Positions 1-7,796 are shown, counted from the first letter of the stretch. The stretch is 15,158 bases of DNA from Mariniphaga sp. (GCA_025363795.1 JANYLE010000486.1:1-15158); one strand, 5' to 3'. Numbers and translations: made by a program. The notes: generated from the letters alone by a model not told the origin.

Positions 1-38
1 CCGGAAAAAAGTTGAAAAATTGTATGATGCGATCCTGG

Positions 39-2744
39 CTACTTATAAAGCACTTTCTTTTCAGAATTCTTATCGTCAGCATCTTCACTGTATTTTTTCG
101 GAAACCTTTCCTTTCCTTTCATGGCAAACCAGAGTATGCGATTAAAGAGATCATCATCACCCGAATCGATCCCGTCAAATTGTGGCTCCAAACTTTTTTG
201 GGCAAAATGCAAAGCGGTGCCTTTTAAGGCGGTCAGTTGCGGGTTCATCTCATTCAAAGGGATCAGGTTATCGAGTGCCTTGTAGGGAGTCAGATCCTGC
301 TGAAGGGTGAAACAATCAAACATCGGTTTTGCTGTCGCATCCATAATATTCATTGGCGGAAGTCCCAGGATCTGTTCTATAGTGCGGACCATGGAAGGCT
401 GGTTGTAATTGGTGTGAAGAACGCCACCCGTTCGGGAATAGGGGCTGATCACCATTCCTACAGTGCGATAAGCTGATACATGGTCCCATCCATCCTGTGA
501 GTCATCTTCCGTTACAAATATTACGGTATTGTTCCAGAACCTGCTGTTTGTCACTGCTTCGATGATGCGTCCCAAGGCAAGGTCGTTATCAGCAACCATA
601 GCACGCGGAGTCGGAAGCCCGGGGCGTGTTCCCCCGGTATGGTCGTTTGGAAGTGCCATCACCATTAGGTCGGGCAACTGATCTCCCTCCATGCCTTCAT
701 AGCCATTTAGCTCCTGTATGAACGTTTCAGCCCTCAGCACATCCGGAATTTGGTGATTATCGTAAGAGGGATAATTTTCGCTTAATATCTTTTCAATGGG
801 CTTTATCGTGGTTTTATTTTTGAATTCAAATTTTTCATGATTAAGAAAACCATTGTAGATGGAAGTCCAGGTAAACTGATTGTTATATTCGGGAGTGGAA
901 GCTTCACCGTAGATTCGGACGTTTTTTCCATGTTTCAGGGCATTGTCCCAGATAAAACCTGTAGGCGCATAAACCAATGCATCTTCCTGTACATGAGGAT
1001 AACTGCGAATCCATGCCCGTACATCTTTCTCCACGTAATCTGTCACGATAGAGGCATCTGTCCATTGATGACCTTCAGCAGAACATTTTCCTGACACATA
1101 GAAATTATCGAGCAGCAAGTATTTGTCAGCCAGCTGATGCGTATTAGGTGTGATTTTTTGACCGAAAATAGCGAGGGTTGAATCACCATCTCCTTTTTTG
1201 AGGTCACCCAATATCTGGTCATAGGTTCTGTTCTCTTTGATGATATAAAGAACATGTTTAAAAAGGGAAGGTTCTCCGATTCTTTCAGGAACCGGCAGTG
1301 GATGGGCCTGTTTTCTGGGTAACCTGGCAGTAAGGGCAAGCCTGAAAAACTGGCTTGAGGATTCCACTCTTTTGGTGTAATCTTTTAAATCTTTGTCGTT
1401 TGGAACCGGAATAACAGAGACAGATGCTGTCATTTTATGTGAGTTATAGGAAGGCTGTGACGAGCCTTCGGGACGTGAGGAGATATGAGCTCCTTCAGCC
1501 TCGATATTGGCTACAAATAGCTGTCCTGCGCCATTTAGTACAACTGCACCGGGATATGCTCCGGTCGGGATGAAACCTTTCACCTTGCTCCCATTTTTGG
1601 AAGAACTGAAGGCCGATTGTTGACCCAAAGCCACCACGGCAACAGCATTATCCATTCCATTGGCAACGTAAAGGAGGTCATCTGCTTTTGAAATGGTTAA
1701 ACCGTTGGGTGAATCACCCCAATAGGAATTCTTTGCAGGACTTAAACGAACAGAGATTGTTTCGGTCACTGAATCCGTTTTGGTTGATATGGCGCTTACT
1801 TCATCGCTGTTGGCATTGGCAACAAAGACAAACCTTCCGTCATGAGCGGCCACAAGGTCATTGGGATGAAGTCCGACTACAATTTCTTTGAGAATATTAC
1901 CTGTTTTCGGATCCAATACAGAAACGGTTCCTTCGCGTGTGGCACCGTTTTGAGCATTCACTTTTGCACTGCCCCAGGGTACCCCGGCAATATTGGTATC
2001 ATCACTTTGCGGATGTGCCCCCGCCCAATTACTGACATAGATTTTGCCGTTGGCTTTTGTGATCGCGAAAGGAGCAACGCCCACCTTTGAGCTCCATATC
2101 CTTTCCTTCGTAACCAGATCCACCTTTACCACCGCGTTATTCCCGTTTAAAACAACATAAAGGCATTGTCTTCCCGCTTCATCCTGAATCAGCAGTTCAT
2201 TGGGAATGGCATTTGCGGCAGGTTTGACAGCGGCGAAAGGGATAGACCCGGCAACAGACAATTTTTTGTTGTCCCATCCGGCCTCTAAAACGTAAGAACT
2301 CTGTTTATTGCCGACAGCACCCCAGAATAGTTGGTACTGATCCCCTTTCTGTAACCAGCAGATTCCGGAAAAGGTATTCATGATATTCTGGTTCTTAAAG
2401 AAATCGGTCATCTGTAAGGTGGCAACGATTTTATTGGTCAGTGGCGAAACGATAACGACTTCATAACGTCCCTCAATAGCCAGCCATTTTTCATCGGGTG
2501 ATAATGCCACATCGAGTGCATGATTCTCCAGTTCCGGTTTACCAAAATATAGCTGTGCTCCGGCCGGATCTATCCAACGGTTGTAGGGCAATAAGACGGG
2601 AATGTTTGCCGGCGAGAGGGTTTTGTCTTCATAACTGCTCCTGTACCTGGCCTGTTCTTTGCTTTTACTGTCACGCTGGGCATAAAGCTGAATAGAAACT
2701 GCCAAAAGTAATGCAGTGGTGATTAAAGGTTTTCGATAATACAT
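39..2744 (-). CDS. Exported YncE-like beta-propeller / alkaline phosphatase superfamily phosphoesterase fusion
   Basis: A 901-residue protein with a clear signal peptide: basic n-region at residues 2-5, a hydrophobic core, and likely cleavage between Ala22 and Gln23. It is therefore probably periplasmic or surface exposed. The first half (about residues 40-450) has YVTN/YncE-type beta-propeller blades, with phrases such as VLDPKTGNILKEIVVGLHPN and VAAHDGRFVFVANANSDEVS. The second half begins near KHVLYIIKENRTYDQ (Lys496 onward), the typical opening of the PF04185 phosphoesterase family, and contains TEDDSQDGWDHV (745-756). Its Asp and His residues are expected metal ligands of the alkaline phosphatase fold. 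The two-domain order matches proteins annotated as bifunctional YncE family / alkaline phosphatase family; the substrate is unknown. It starts at an ATG close to and divergent from the tRNA-Lys promoter. No terminator is visible in the 38 bases after the stop. The family call is firm; the function is inferred from the fold only. Confidence 0.9.
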   Translation of the reverse strand: MYYRKPLITTALLLAVSIQLYAQRDSKSKEQARYRSSYEDKTLSPANIPVLLPYNRWIDPAGAQLYFGKPELENHALDVALSPDEKWLAIEGRYEVVIVSPLTNKIVATLQMTDFFKNQNIMNTFSGICWLQKGDQYQLFWGAVGNKQSSYVLEAGWDNKKLSVAGSIPFAAVKPAANAIPNELLIQDEAGRQCLYVVLNGNNAVVKVDLVTKERIWSSKVGVAPFAITKANGKIYVSNWAGAHPQSDDTNIAGVPWGSAKVNAQNGATREGTVSVLDPKTGNILKEIVVGLHPNDLVAAHDGRFVFVANANSDEVSAISTKTDSVTETISVRLSPAKNSYWGDSPNGLTISKADDLLYVANGMDNAVAVVALGQQSAFSSSKNGSKVKGFIPTGAYPGAVVLNGAGQLFVANIEAEGAHISSRPEGSSQPSYNSHKMTASVSVIPVPNDKDLKDYTKRVESSSQFFRLALTARLPRKQAHPLPVPERIGEPSLFKHVLYIIKENRTYDQILGDLKKGDGDSTLAIFGQKITPNTHQLADKYLLLDNFYVSGKCSAEGHQWTDASIVTDYVEKDVRAWIRSYPHVQEDALVYAPTGFIWDNALKHGKNVRIYGEASTPEYNNQFTWTSIYNGFLNHEKFEFKNKTTIKPIEKILSENYPSYDNHQIPDVLRAETFIQELNGYEGMEGDQLPDLMVMALPNDHTGGTRPGLPTPRAMVADNDLALGRIIEAVTNSRFWNNTVIFVTEDDSQDGWDHVSAYRTVGMVISPYSRTGGVLHTNYNQPSMVRTIEQILGLPPMNIMDATAKPMFDCFTLQQDLTPYKALDNLIPLNEMNPQLTALKGTALHFAQKSLEPQFDGIDSGDDDLFNRILWFAMKGKERFPKKYSEDADDKNSEKKVLYK

Positions 2745-2776
2745 CTTATTATTTTTAAACTATTTTTTGGAAATAC

Positions 2777-2806
2777 TTGCTCGTTTAAGAAATGGGATTA
2801 CCTTTG
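2777..2806 (+). promoter_or_regulatory. Bacteroidota-type -33/-7 promoter for tRNA-Lys
   Basis: TTG at 2777-2779 is followed after exactly 19 bases by TACCTTTG at 2799-2806. This fits the Bacteroidota housekeeping promoter (TTG/TTTG near -33 and TAnnTTTG near -7). Transcription would begin around 2811-2814, about 28 bases before the mature tRNA. This is the best promoter match in the window and serves as the reference for judging the others. Confidence 0.75.
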
Positions 2807-2840
2807 CACGGCCTTTGAAAAACAGAGGTACATCAAGGAT

Positions 2841-2916
2841 GACTCAGTAGCTCAGTTGGTAGAGCACATCCCTTTTAAGGATGGGGTCCTGGGTCCGAGC
2901 CCCAGCTGGGTCACCA
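2841..2916 (+). tRNA. tRNA-Lys (UUU anticodon), CCA encoded
   Basis: A full cloverleaf can be drawn. The acceptor stem GACTCAG (2841-2847) pairs with CTGGGTC (2906-2912) with one G-T pair. The D stem is GCTC/GAGC. The anticodon stem CATCC/GGATG encloses the loop CTTTTAA, giving anticodon TTT (2874-2876). The T stem is CTGGG/CCCAG, the discriminator is A2913 and CCA is encoded at 2914-2916. The T loop reads TCCGAGC, so position 55 is C instead of the near-universal T that becomes pseudouridine. The gene stands alone, with its own promoter upstream and a hairpin terminator 5 bases downstream. Confidence 0.95.
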
Positions 2917-2921
2917 ATTTT

Positions 2922-2954
2922 CCCTGTAACTTTTCAGTTGCAGGGATTTTTTTT
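2922..2954 (+). terminator. Rho-independent terminator of tRNA-Lys
   Basis: CCCTGTAAC (2922-2930) pairs with GTTGCAGGG (2937-2945) through nine base pairs, one of them G-T. The loop has six bases, and the stem is followed by a run of eight T (2947-2954). It starts just after the CCA end of the tRNA. Confidence 0.85.
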
Positions 2955-3131
2955 GTCCTGAATCTTTCATTTCGGCAAAGAACTGAATTGCGAAGGGGAA
3001 TAATTTAAAATCATTCCTTCCTTTCAAAACCGGCTTTCAAAAATACATTTTGCAATCTGATAATCCTCGATATCGGTTCGTAATAAATGGTTAATAATTT
3101 CAGCAGATAAACCCCCCTTCGTTTAATCCGT

Positions 3132-3170
3132 GAACCGAAGATCAGCAAAGACTTCATCTGACTTCGTTTC
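3132..3170. repeat. Imperfect inverted repeat in the tRNA/sigma-factor intergenic gap
   Basis: GAAC-CGAAG-A-TCAG (3132-3145) can pair with CTGA-CTTCG-T-TTC (3158-3170): 12 base pairs with one mismatch and one bulged A, around a 12-base loop. AATCCG lies on both sides (3124-3129 and 3175-3180). The rest of the 2955-3319 gap holds a weaker GGAAT/ATTCC hairpin near 2997-3017 and the sigma-factor terminator; no gene is visible. No T-run follows on either strand, so it is not an obvious terminator. It may be a dispersed palindromic element or an RNA structure; its role is unknown. Confidence 0.4.
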
Positions 3171-3188
3171 GTGCAATCCGGGTAAACA

Positions 3189-3224
3189 AAAACTCCCTGT
3201 AAAATTACTTCTACAAGGAGTTTT
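3189..3224 (-). terminator. Terminator hairpin downstream of the ECF sigma gene
   Basis: AAAACTCCCTGTA (3189-3201) pairs with TACAAGGAGTTTT (3212-3224) with one mismatch around a 10-base loop. A-rich and T-rich arms on both sides could make it work in either direction. On the minus strand the hairpin ends in TTTTTGTTT, about 95 bases after the sigma-factor stop, so I assign it to that gene. Confidence 0.65.
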
Positions 3225-3319
3225 CTTTTAAATCGGACTCATACTAACTAAACATACCTAACTAACTCATATAAAATTATTACCGAATCCTGAAATTGCT
3301 TCAGTCATCAACCGTTAAT

Positions 3320-3826
3320 TTAGTTGATGTACTCGCTCAACCATTTTCCAAGCTTTTTACGGGTAAAGAAAATCCTACTTTTAACAGTGCCCAAAGGAAG
3401 ATCGAGTTTTTCTGCAATTTCTTTGTATTTATAACCGCTTAAAAAAAGTTGAAATGGTTCGCGGAACTCATTTTCAAGCAGATCAATCTTTTTGTAAATT
3501 TCTTTCTCCGCATGAATTGAATCTGCAGCCGGTGAATAATCATCTTTCGAAAACGAAATCTGCAGTTTATGACTTGAACTCTCAAGCGTTGTCTTGGCTT
3601 TTACGTTTCTGCGGTATTCATTAATAAACGTGTTTTTCATGATGGTATAAACCCAGGCCATCAGATTGGTATCTGCTGAAAATTTATCACGGTAAGTCAA
3701 TGCCTTCAAATAAGTTTCCTGGACAAGATCGCGGGCTTTGTCGGAATCACTGGTTAAACTTAGTGCGAAATAGTATAGTTTATTATGTAAGCCCGTAAGG
3801 GAGTTCTGAAATTGTATCTGTGTCAT
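3320..3826 (-). CDS. RNA polymerase ECF-type sigma-70 family factor
   Basis: 168 residues, the usual size of a compact ECF sigma factor with only regions 2 and 4. Region 2 (about residues 8-80) has the core-binding segment ARDLVQETYLKAL and the promoter-melting stretch NLMAWVYTIMKNTFINEYRR. Region 4 (about 110-163) has the helix-turn-helix YKEIAEKLDLPLGTVKSRIF that reads the -35 element. No anti-sigma or FecR-like gene and no TonB receptor lies beside it, so it is not the usual FecI-type trio. The nearest divergent gene is the beta-barrel protein about 1.2 kb away. The start at 3826 is the first ATG and keeps region 2 complete. A promoter with phased direct repeats lies just upstream (3847-3913), which suggests control by a dedicated regulator. 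The target regulon cannot be told from the window. Confidence 0.92.
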   Translation of the reverse strand: MTQIQFQNSLTGLHNKLYYFALSLTSDSDKARDLVQETYLKALTYRDKFSADTNLMAWVYTIMKNTFINEYRRNVKAKTTLESSSHKLQISFSKDDYSPAADSIHAEKEIYKKIDLLENEFREPFQLFLSGYKYKEIAEKLDLPLGTVKSRIFFTRKKLGKWLSEYIN

Positions 3827-3846
3827 GGTGTAAGTTTTAAATAAAT

Positions 3847-3909
3847 GATCAATTAAAGTGTTTCAATTATCAAACGACACTTCAAAGATATCAAACGACA
3901 TTTAAAAAA
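3847..3909. repeat. Three 21-bp direct repeats upstream of the sigma gene
   Basis: Three consecutive 21-bp units start at 3847, 3868 and 3889. Units 2 and 3 share TATCAAACGACA and differ mainly at their 3' ends. Unit 1 is a diverged form (GATCAATTAAAG). The 21-bp pitch is two helical turns, so the same face of the DNA is presented each time. Related units recur at 4074-4122. Confidence 0.75.
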
Positions 3910-3913
3910 ACAA
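3883..3913 (-). promoter_or_regulatory. Predicted promoter of the ECF sigma gene, overlaid by phased repeats
   Basis: On the minus strand TTG (complement of 3911-3913) is followed after 20 bases by TATCTTTG (complement of 3883-3890), which fits TAnnTTTG. Transcription would start near 3876, leaving a leader of about 50 bases. Repeat unit 3 fills the spacer, and the -7 box spans the junction of units 2 and 3, so a protein bound to the repeats would collide with RNA polymerase. Confidence 0.5.
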
Positions 3914-5032
3914 TACCGCCACTTCCCCAAGCTTGTTTTTCGGGTCAACTAATGTTATTGATTCTAAATAACAAAAGCGTAATTTACAATATTACAATCT
4001 GTTCTAGATTAAATTATTGATCATTATAAATTACATCAATAGTGCATTATTTTTTCCGAATATGCTCTTTCGGTGATCAAACAAGGTATTTCAATGATCA
4101 AACACGTATTTTAGTGGTCAAATCTGCATGCCTTTTCCTCCCGACTTCAGGATTAAATCTGTTGATATTCAAAAACCGTTTAACATGAACACTTGTAATT
4201 CCCTTAAATGGTACTGAAAACCGGTTGTATTCCGTATTACCGCCTTGAGTGATTGCCAATCCCATAAAGAACCGGCAGAATTTTACACAATATCAGTGAT
4301 TGCAAAGCGCTGACCACTTCACACGCTAAAACATGCTAAAGCCCCTTGAAAATTGTATCCTATTAATCGGTTAGCCATACGACGCTGGCTCCTTTTTTTA
4401 TCATCTTCGGCATTAACGGTGCGTAAGCGGAACCACTGAACAGTAAATCAACTCCTGAAACTTCTGAAAATCAATTTTAACAAACGAAAAATGGTGCCAG
4501 GGCTAAGGTTTAACTTTGTTTGGAATTAATTTAAGCCGTTTTCAACCCGCTTTCTAATTTTAAAAATCTAAATTTGCCGTTGATGAGAAGATTATTACCC
4601 GCCCGAGGTTTAAATCAGGTTAATAAATCAGGTATTCGACAAAAGGATTAGTGTAACTGACCAGGCGAAGCTGTATCCTATTCGATAAACTATGATTTTC
4701 ATTGATTTGAATATCAATAACATAACAAATCATTGTTTCATACGTACCATATCAGATTCAGTAGTCTCGCATCGGGATACTTCTTGTTTCAGGTTGTGGT
4801 ATTGAATAATAAGGATAGGTTACCCTATTGAATGGCGATTCTGTTCAATTCTTTTCACAGGCAATTCTGATGAATATCGGTCGATAATATGATTGTTTTA
4901 CCTATTTTTGTTGCATAGGTTCCCGGGCAATGTGGTTCTTATGAATCATTCATTGAACATCAGCCGACTGAACAGAATATACAAGATAAAAGGAAAATCT
5001 GATTAAAGAATACTAACTAAATTTTCAGGCTG
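3914..5032. other. Long gene-free region between sigma factor and beta-barrel gene
   Basis: About 1.1 kb with no convincing coding frame on either strand. It holds the second repeat cluster (4074-4122), a weak stem (AGCCA 4373-4377 with TGGCT 4386-4390) followed by a T-run, and an isolated TAnnTTTG match (4903-4910) without a properly spaced -33 box. I see no tRNA-like fold or recognisable riboswitch. A small RNA or long untranslated leader of the downstream gene is possible but cannot be shown here. Confidence 0.5.
4074..4122. repeat. Second cluster of phased TGATCAAAC repeats
   Basis: TGATCAAACAAGGTATTTCA (4074-4093) is followed by TGATCAAACACGTATTTTAG (4095-4114) and a diverged TGGTCAAAT (4115-4123). 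The TCAAA cores start at 4077, 4098 and 4118, spacings of 21 and 20 bp. They share ATCAAAC, in the same orientation, with the cluster on the sigma promoter about 190 bp away. This suggests one DNA-binding protein with two sites, possibly joined by a loop. Confidence 0.6.
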
Positions 5033-5917
5033 ATGGCCTTCATAAATCATAAAATCATGGCTTTGAAACCATTTCTGACCAAATCTGCTGTTTTTAGTTT
5101 TGTCATCGTGCTCTTTTTTGCCCAGACTGCTGTTGCACAATACGGCGGAAGACTATCAGCAGAATTCAATTCATGGGAGATCGGTTTCTCTGGAGGCGTT
5201 TCCCAATTTCGCAACTCGATCAATCCAAACTCCGACGCAATTTACAAGAAATTCAATTATTGGAATGCCGATTACAATGCTGCAGTCACGCTATCTGTAA
5301 TTAAAAATTTCTCTCCAAAGTTAAGTGCCGAGTTCGAGTGGCTGACCACTAAACTTTCCGGGACGTGGAATCAGAATAATGGTTATCCGATTCCTCTTTC
5401 GCCCGATTATCCTAATCTACCTTACCCTAACCCCTTTAAAACTGGGATCAACCAGTTTACACTGATGTTGGTACCTAATCTGAACAAGATTTTTGCACCA
5501 AACCTTGCAAACGACAGATGGTATTTATTTCTTAAAGGTGGTATAGGTGCAACATTTTTAAAGGAATACAGCGGATTCTTTTATTACGACCCTCATAGCG
5601 GATTTAAATACGAATTGGCGTATGGCGGAGGATTATCCTATACCATCAATGAAAAAATCAAGCTCAAACTCGGTGCCATGTGGTATAGGGTCGAAACGGA
5701 CCGTCTCGACGGTGTACATACCACGAAGCCAGGAGTTGTTGTCCTCACAAGTAATGCTGACCTGGTTTACAACGTAAAAGAAAAATATTTTTATCCCTAT
5801 GTTGGTATGACCTTCGGAATTGGACAGGTCCAGTCAAAAACTCATTTTATACAGCATAACAACAACAGGTTCCTGTGGTTTAAACCTTCGGCACACAAGT
5901 ATAAGAAAAGGCGATAA
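5033..5917 (+). CDS. Outer-membrane beta-barrel family protein
   Basis: 294 residues. A signal peptide ends at about AQTAVA-QYGG, with a hydrophobic core FSFVIVLFFA. The mature part is rich in alternating aromatic and polar strands, for example WYLFLKGGIGATFL, FKYELAYGGGLSYTI and YFYPYVGMTFGIGQV. This is typical of small eight-stranded or related outer-membrane barrels (OmpA-like or PF13568-like fold). The C-terminus is basic (KYKKRR) and lacks the usual terminal aromatic residue, so the last strand may end earlier, at the MTFGIGQV segment. A second in-frame ATG at 5057 would give a shorter, more conventional signal peptide and is a good alternative start. The gene stands alone, with a long leader region upstream and a hairpin downstream. 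The ligand and function are unknown. A role connected with the divergent sigma factor is possible but only inferred. Confidence 0.75.
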   Translation: MAFINHKIMALKPFLTKSAVFSFVIVLFFAQTAVAQYGGRLSAEFNSWEIGFSGGVSQFRNSINPNSDAIYKKFNYWNADYNAAVTLSVIKNFSPKLSAEFEWLTTKLSGTWNQNNGYPIPLSPDYPNLPYPNPFKTGINQFTLMLVPNLNKIFAPNLANDRWYLFLKGGIGATFLKEYSGFFYYDPHSGFKYELAYGGGLSYTINEKIKLKLGAMWYRVETDRLDGVHTTKPGVVVLTSNADLVYNVKEKYFYPYVGMTFGIGQVQSKTHFIQHNNNRFLWFKPSAHKYKKRR

Positions 5918-5925
5918 CCGATAAA

Positions 5926-5951
5926 TGCCAATATTTCAAGGTGTATTGGCA
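5926..5951 (+). terminator. Probable terminator after the beta-barrel gene
   Basis: TGCCAATA (5926-5933) pairs perfectly with TATTGGCA (5944-5951) around a 10-base loop, followed by the T-rich ATTTATTTG. The stem is short and AT-biased, so it may be leaky. It sits 9 bases after the stop codon and separates this gene from the polysaccharide locus. Confidence 0.5.
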
Positions 5952-6046
5952 ATTTATTTGTACTTACCTATTTCTGCCAATAATTGTGAAACCTATTGCC
6001 CGCTCAAAACGTAATAACGGTTATTACTAAATCTAAATTCCGGAAT

Positions 6047-7342
6047 ATGTCTTCTATTCGTATAGCAGTGATCGGCCTTGGTTATGTAGGTCTTCCGCTA
6101 GCAAGGCTTTTTGCCACCAAATACCCTGTGATTGGGTTCGATATTAATCAACGTCGTGTCAACGAGGTCAATAATGGCATCGATCGTACACTTGAAGTTG
6201 ATGAAGCAATCCTTAAGTCTGCACTGGTATCCGAAAATCCTGTAACTTCAGGAACAAATGGTCTTTTGTGCTCCTTCAATCCTGAAGATATCAAAGATTG
6301 TAATTTTTATGTGATTACAGTTCCGACACCCGTTGATAAAAATAACCGGCCGGACCTTACTCCGCTTATAAGAGCATCCGAAACGATCGGTCGCATCATC
6401 GCTAAAGGAGATATTGTGGTCTACGAGTCAACGGTTTATCCGGGTGCGACAGAGGATGATTGTATCCCAGTAATCGAAAAGGCATCAGGGCTTAAATACA
6501 ATACCGACTTCTTTGCGGGTTACAGTCCTGAACGGATCAATCCGGGCGATAAGGAGCATACGGTTGAAAAAATCCGGAAGGTTACCTCCGGTTCAACGCC
6601 CGAAGTGGCCGAGATTGTCGATCAAACCTACCGGTCTGTCATCCAGGCAGGCACCCATAAAGCCCCGTCAATCCGTGTTGCAGAAGCGGCTAAAGTGATC
6701 GAAAACAGTCAGCGCGATATTAACATTGCATTTGTAAACGAACTGGCTAAAATCTTCAATGCTATGAAGATTGATACGCATGATGTTCTCGCGGCAGCTG
6801 CCACCAAATGGAATTTCCTCCCATTTAGTCCGGGACTCGTTGGCGGACATTGTATCGGGGTTGACCCCTATTACTTGGCACAGAAAGCGCAGGAAGCCGG
6901 GTATCATCCCGAGATTATCCTGGCCGGAAGGCGCATGAATGACAGCATGGGGAAATATGTGGCGGCTGAAGTGGTCAAACTGATGATCAGGAACGAGGTG
7001 CCGGTTAAAAGCTCAAAAATTTTAATGCTGGGAATCACCTTTAAGGAGAATTGTCCCGATATCCGGAATACCAAGGCAACAGATATTTACCACGAATTAA
7101 CCAGCTATGGAATAGCCGTTGATATCTTTGATCCATGGGCTTCACCTGAAGAGGTAAAACATGAATATGGTCTCACCATCACCACAAATTTGGACGAGTC
7201 CATTAATTATGGAGCGGTTATATTGGCAGTTGCCCATCGTGAGTTTATGAAAATCGACCTTCAGTCTTTTAAAACACGTGGTGCAATTATTTACGATGTA
7301 AAAGGAATTCTGCCGCGCGAATTGGTCCACGCCCGACTGTAG
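6047..7342 (+). CDS. tviB: Nucleotide sugar dehydrogenase, TviB/WbpO type (UDP-HexNAc 6-dehydrogenase)
   Basis: 431 residues from the ATG at 6047; an upstream TTG at 5996 keeps the frame open, but the Rossmann fold begins directly after the ATG. IAVIGLGYVGLP carries the GxGxxG NAD-binding motif (residues 10-15). The substrate segment YSPERINPGD and the active-site loop GGHCIGVDPYY are present, with the catalytic thiol at Cys269. The family oxidises C6 of a UDP-sugar to the uronic acid using two NAD+. THDVLAAAATKWNFLPF and ILAGRRMNDSMGKY resemble the TviB/WbpO/CapL branch (UDP-GlcNAc or UDP-GalNAc to the uronate) more than UDP-glucose dehydrogenase. It is the first gene of the polysaccharide locus and would supply an acidic sugar for the capsule. 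No epimerase partner is visible in the window. The exact substrate is inferred. Confidence 0.9.
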   Translation: MSSIRIAVIGLGYVGLPLARLFATKYPVIGFDINQRRVNEVNNGIDRTLEVDEAILKSALVSENPVTSGTNGLLCSFNPEDIKDCNFYVITVPTPVDKNNRPDLTPLIRASETIGRIIAKGDIVVYESTVYPGATEDDCIPVIEKASGLKYNTDFFAGYSPERINPGDKEHTVEKIRKVTSGSTPEVAEIVDQTYRSVIQAGTHKAPSIRVAEAAKVIENSQRDINIAFVNELAKIFNAMKIDTHDVLAAAATKWNFLPFSPGLVGGHCIGVDPYYLAQKAQEAGYHPEIILAGRRMNDSMGKYVAAEVVKLMIRNEVPVKSSKILMLGITFKENCPDIRNTKATDIYHELTSYGIAVDIFDPWASPEEVKHEYGLTITTNLDESINYGAVILAVAHREFMKIDLQSFKTRGAIIYDVKGILPRELVHARL

Positions 7343-7345
7343 TAG

Positions 7346-7400
7346 GTCATTGCGAACAAAGTTTCGAACCGTCACTGCGAGTATAGCGAAGCAGTCCCAA
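7346..7400 (+). repeat. Doublet of the GTCAYTGCGA repeat (variant a plus variant b)
   Basis: A first copy (7346-7370) begins GTCATTGCGAACAAAG and ends TTTCGAACC. A second (7371-7400) begins GTCACTGCGAG and contains AGCGAAGCA. It starts 4 bases after the dehydrogenase stop and ends 21 bases before the GIY-YIG start. Nearly the same doublet follows wzi (11479-11528). Confidence 0.85.
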
Positions 7401-7421
7401 CAGTCCTAAGTTTGTATCGAT

Positions 7422-7718
7422 ATGGAATACAAAACCTATCATACCTACATTGTCACCAATAAAAACCATACGGTACTTTATACCGGAGTGACCTCTGCTT
7501 TGCGCAAACGGATTTCGAAACACCAAAACAAGTTTTATCCCGGATCTTTCACCGCCAGGTACAATGCGCATATACTGGTCTTGTATGAAGTGTTCTTCGA
7601 TATAGGAGAAGCTATTGCAAGAGAGAAACAGCTCAAAGGTGGTTCACGGCAAAAGAAAATTGATTTAATCAATGCCTTTAATCCGGAGTGGCGGGACTTG
7701 TTTGAAGATTTGGATTAA
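7422..7718 (+). CDS. Small GIY-YIG nuclease domain protein
   Basis: 98 residues, essentially a single GIY-YIG domain of the UvrC-type/YhbQ-like family. The N-terminal YIVTNKNHTVLYTGVT carries the degenerate GIY and YIG elements. ALRKRISKH supplies the conserved Arg on the next helix, AIAREKQLK the catalytic Glu region, and INAFNPEW the end motif usual for this family in Bacteroidota. Such proteins are predicted metal-dependent DNA endonucleases; their biological role is mostly unknown. The gene sits between the dehydrogenase and the nucleotidyltransferase and has a copy of the dispersed repeat on each side (7346-7400 and 7730-7755). It is not expected to act in polysaccharide synthesis; it looks like an accessory insertion in the operon. 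Family call firm, function open. Confidence 0.88.
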   Translation: MEYKTYHTYIVTNKNHTVLYTGVTSALRKRISKHQNKFYPGSFTARYNAHILVLYEVFFDIGEAIAREKQLKGGSRQKKIDLINAFNPEWRDLFEDLD

Positions 7719-7729
7719 TACCAGTCACT

Positions 7730-7755
7730 GTCCTTGCGAACGAAGTGAAGCAAAC
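7730..7755 (+). repeat. Copy of the dispersed repeat (TTGCGAACGAAGTGAAGCAA variant)
   Basis: GTCCTTGCGAACGAAG followed by TGAAGCAAAC, 11 bases after the GIY-YIG stop. Read in the frame of the next gene it would encode the peptide CERSEAN, often seen as a false N-terminal extension produced by such repeats. Confidence 0.85.
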
Positions 7756-7760
7756 AAATT

Positions 7761-7796
7761 AATCCGTGTAATCTGTTCCAATCCGTGTAATCCGTT
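7761..7796 (+). repeat. Tandem pair of a 17-bp AATCCGTGTAATC repeat
   Basis: AATCCGTGTAATCTGTT (7761-7777) and AATCCGTGTAATCCGTT (7780-7796) differ at one base and are spaced 19 bp apart. They lie between the dispersed repeat and the likely start of the nucleotidyltransferase. A shorter AATCCGTG also occurs at 3124-3131 in the tRNA/sigma-factor gap. Confidence 0.75.

Noticed and set aside
4373..4399. AGCCA/TGGCT hairpin followed by a T-run
   Set aside because: Only five base pairs and no gene upstream to terminate; kept as a remark only.
4903..4910. TATTTTTG as a -7 box for the beta-barrel gene
   Set aside because: No TTG at 19-20 bases upstream, and the leader would be over 120 bases; not enough to call a promoter.
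6668..7571. Minus-strand open frames opposite the dehydrogenase and GIY-YIG genes
   Set aside because: Shadows of well-supported plus-strand genes.
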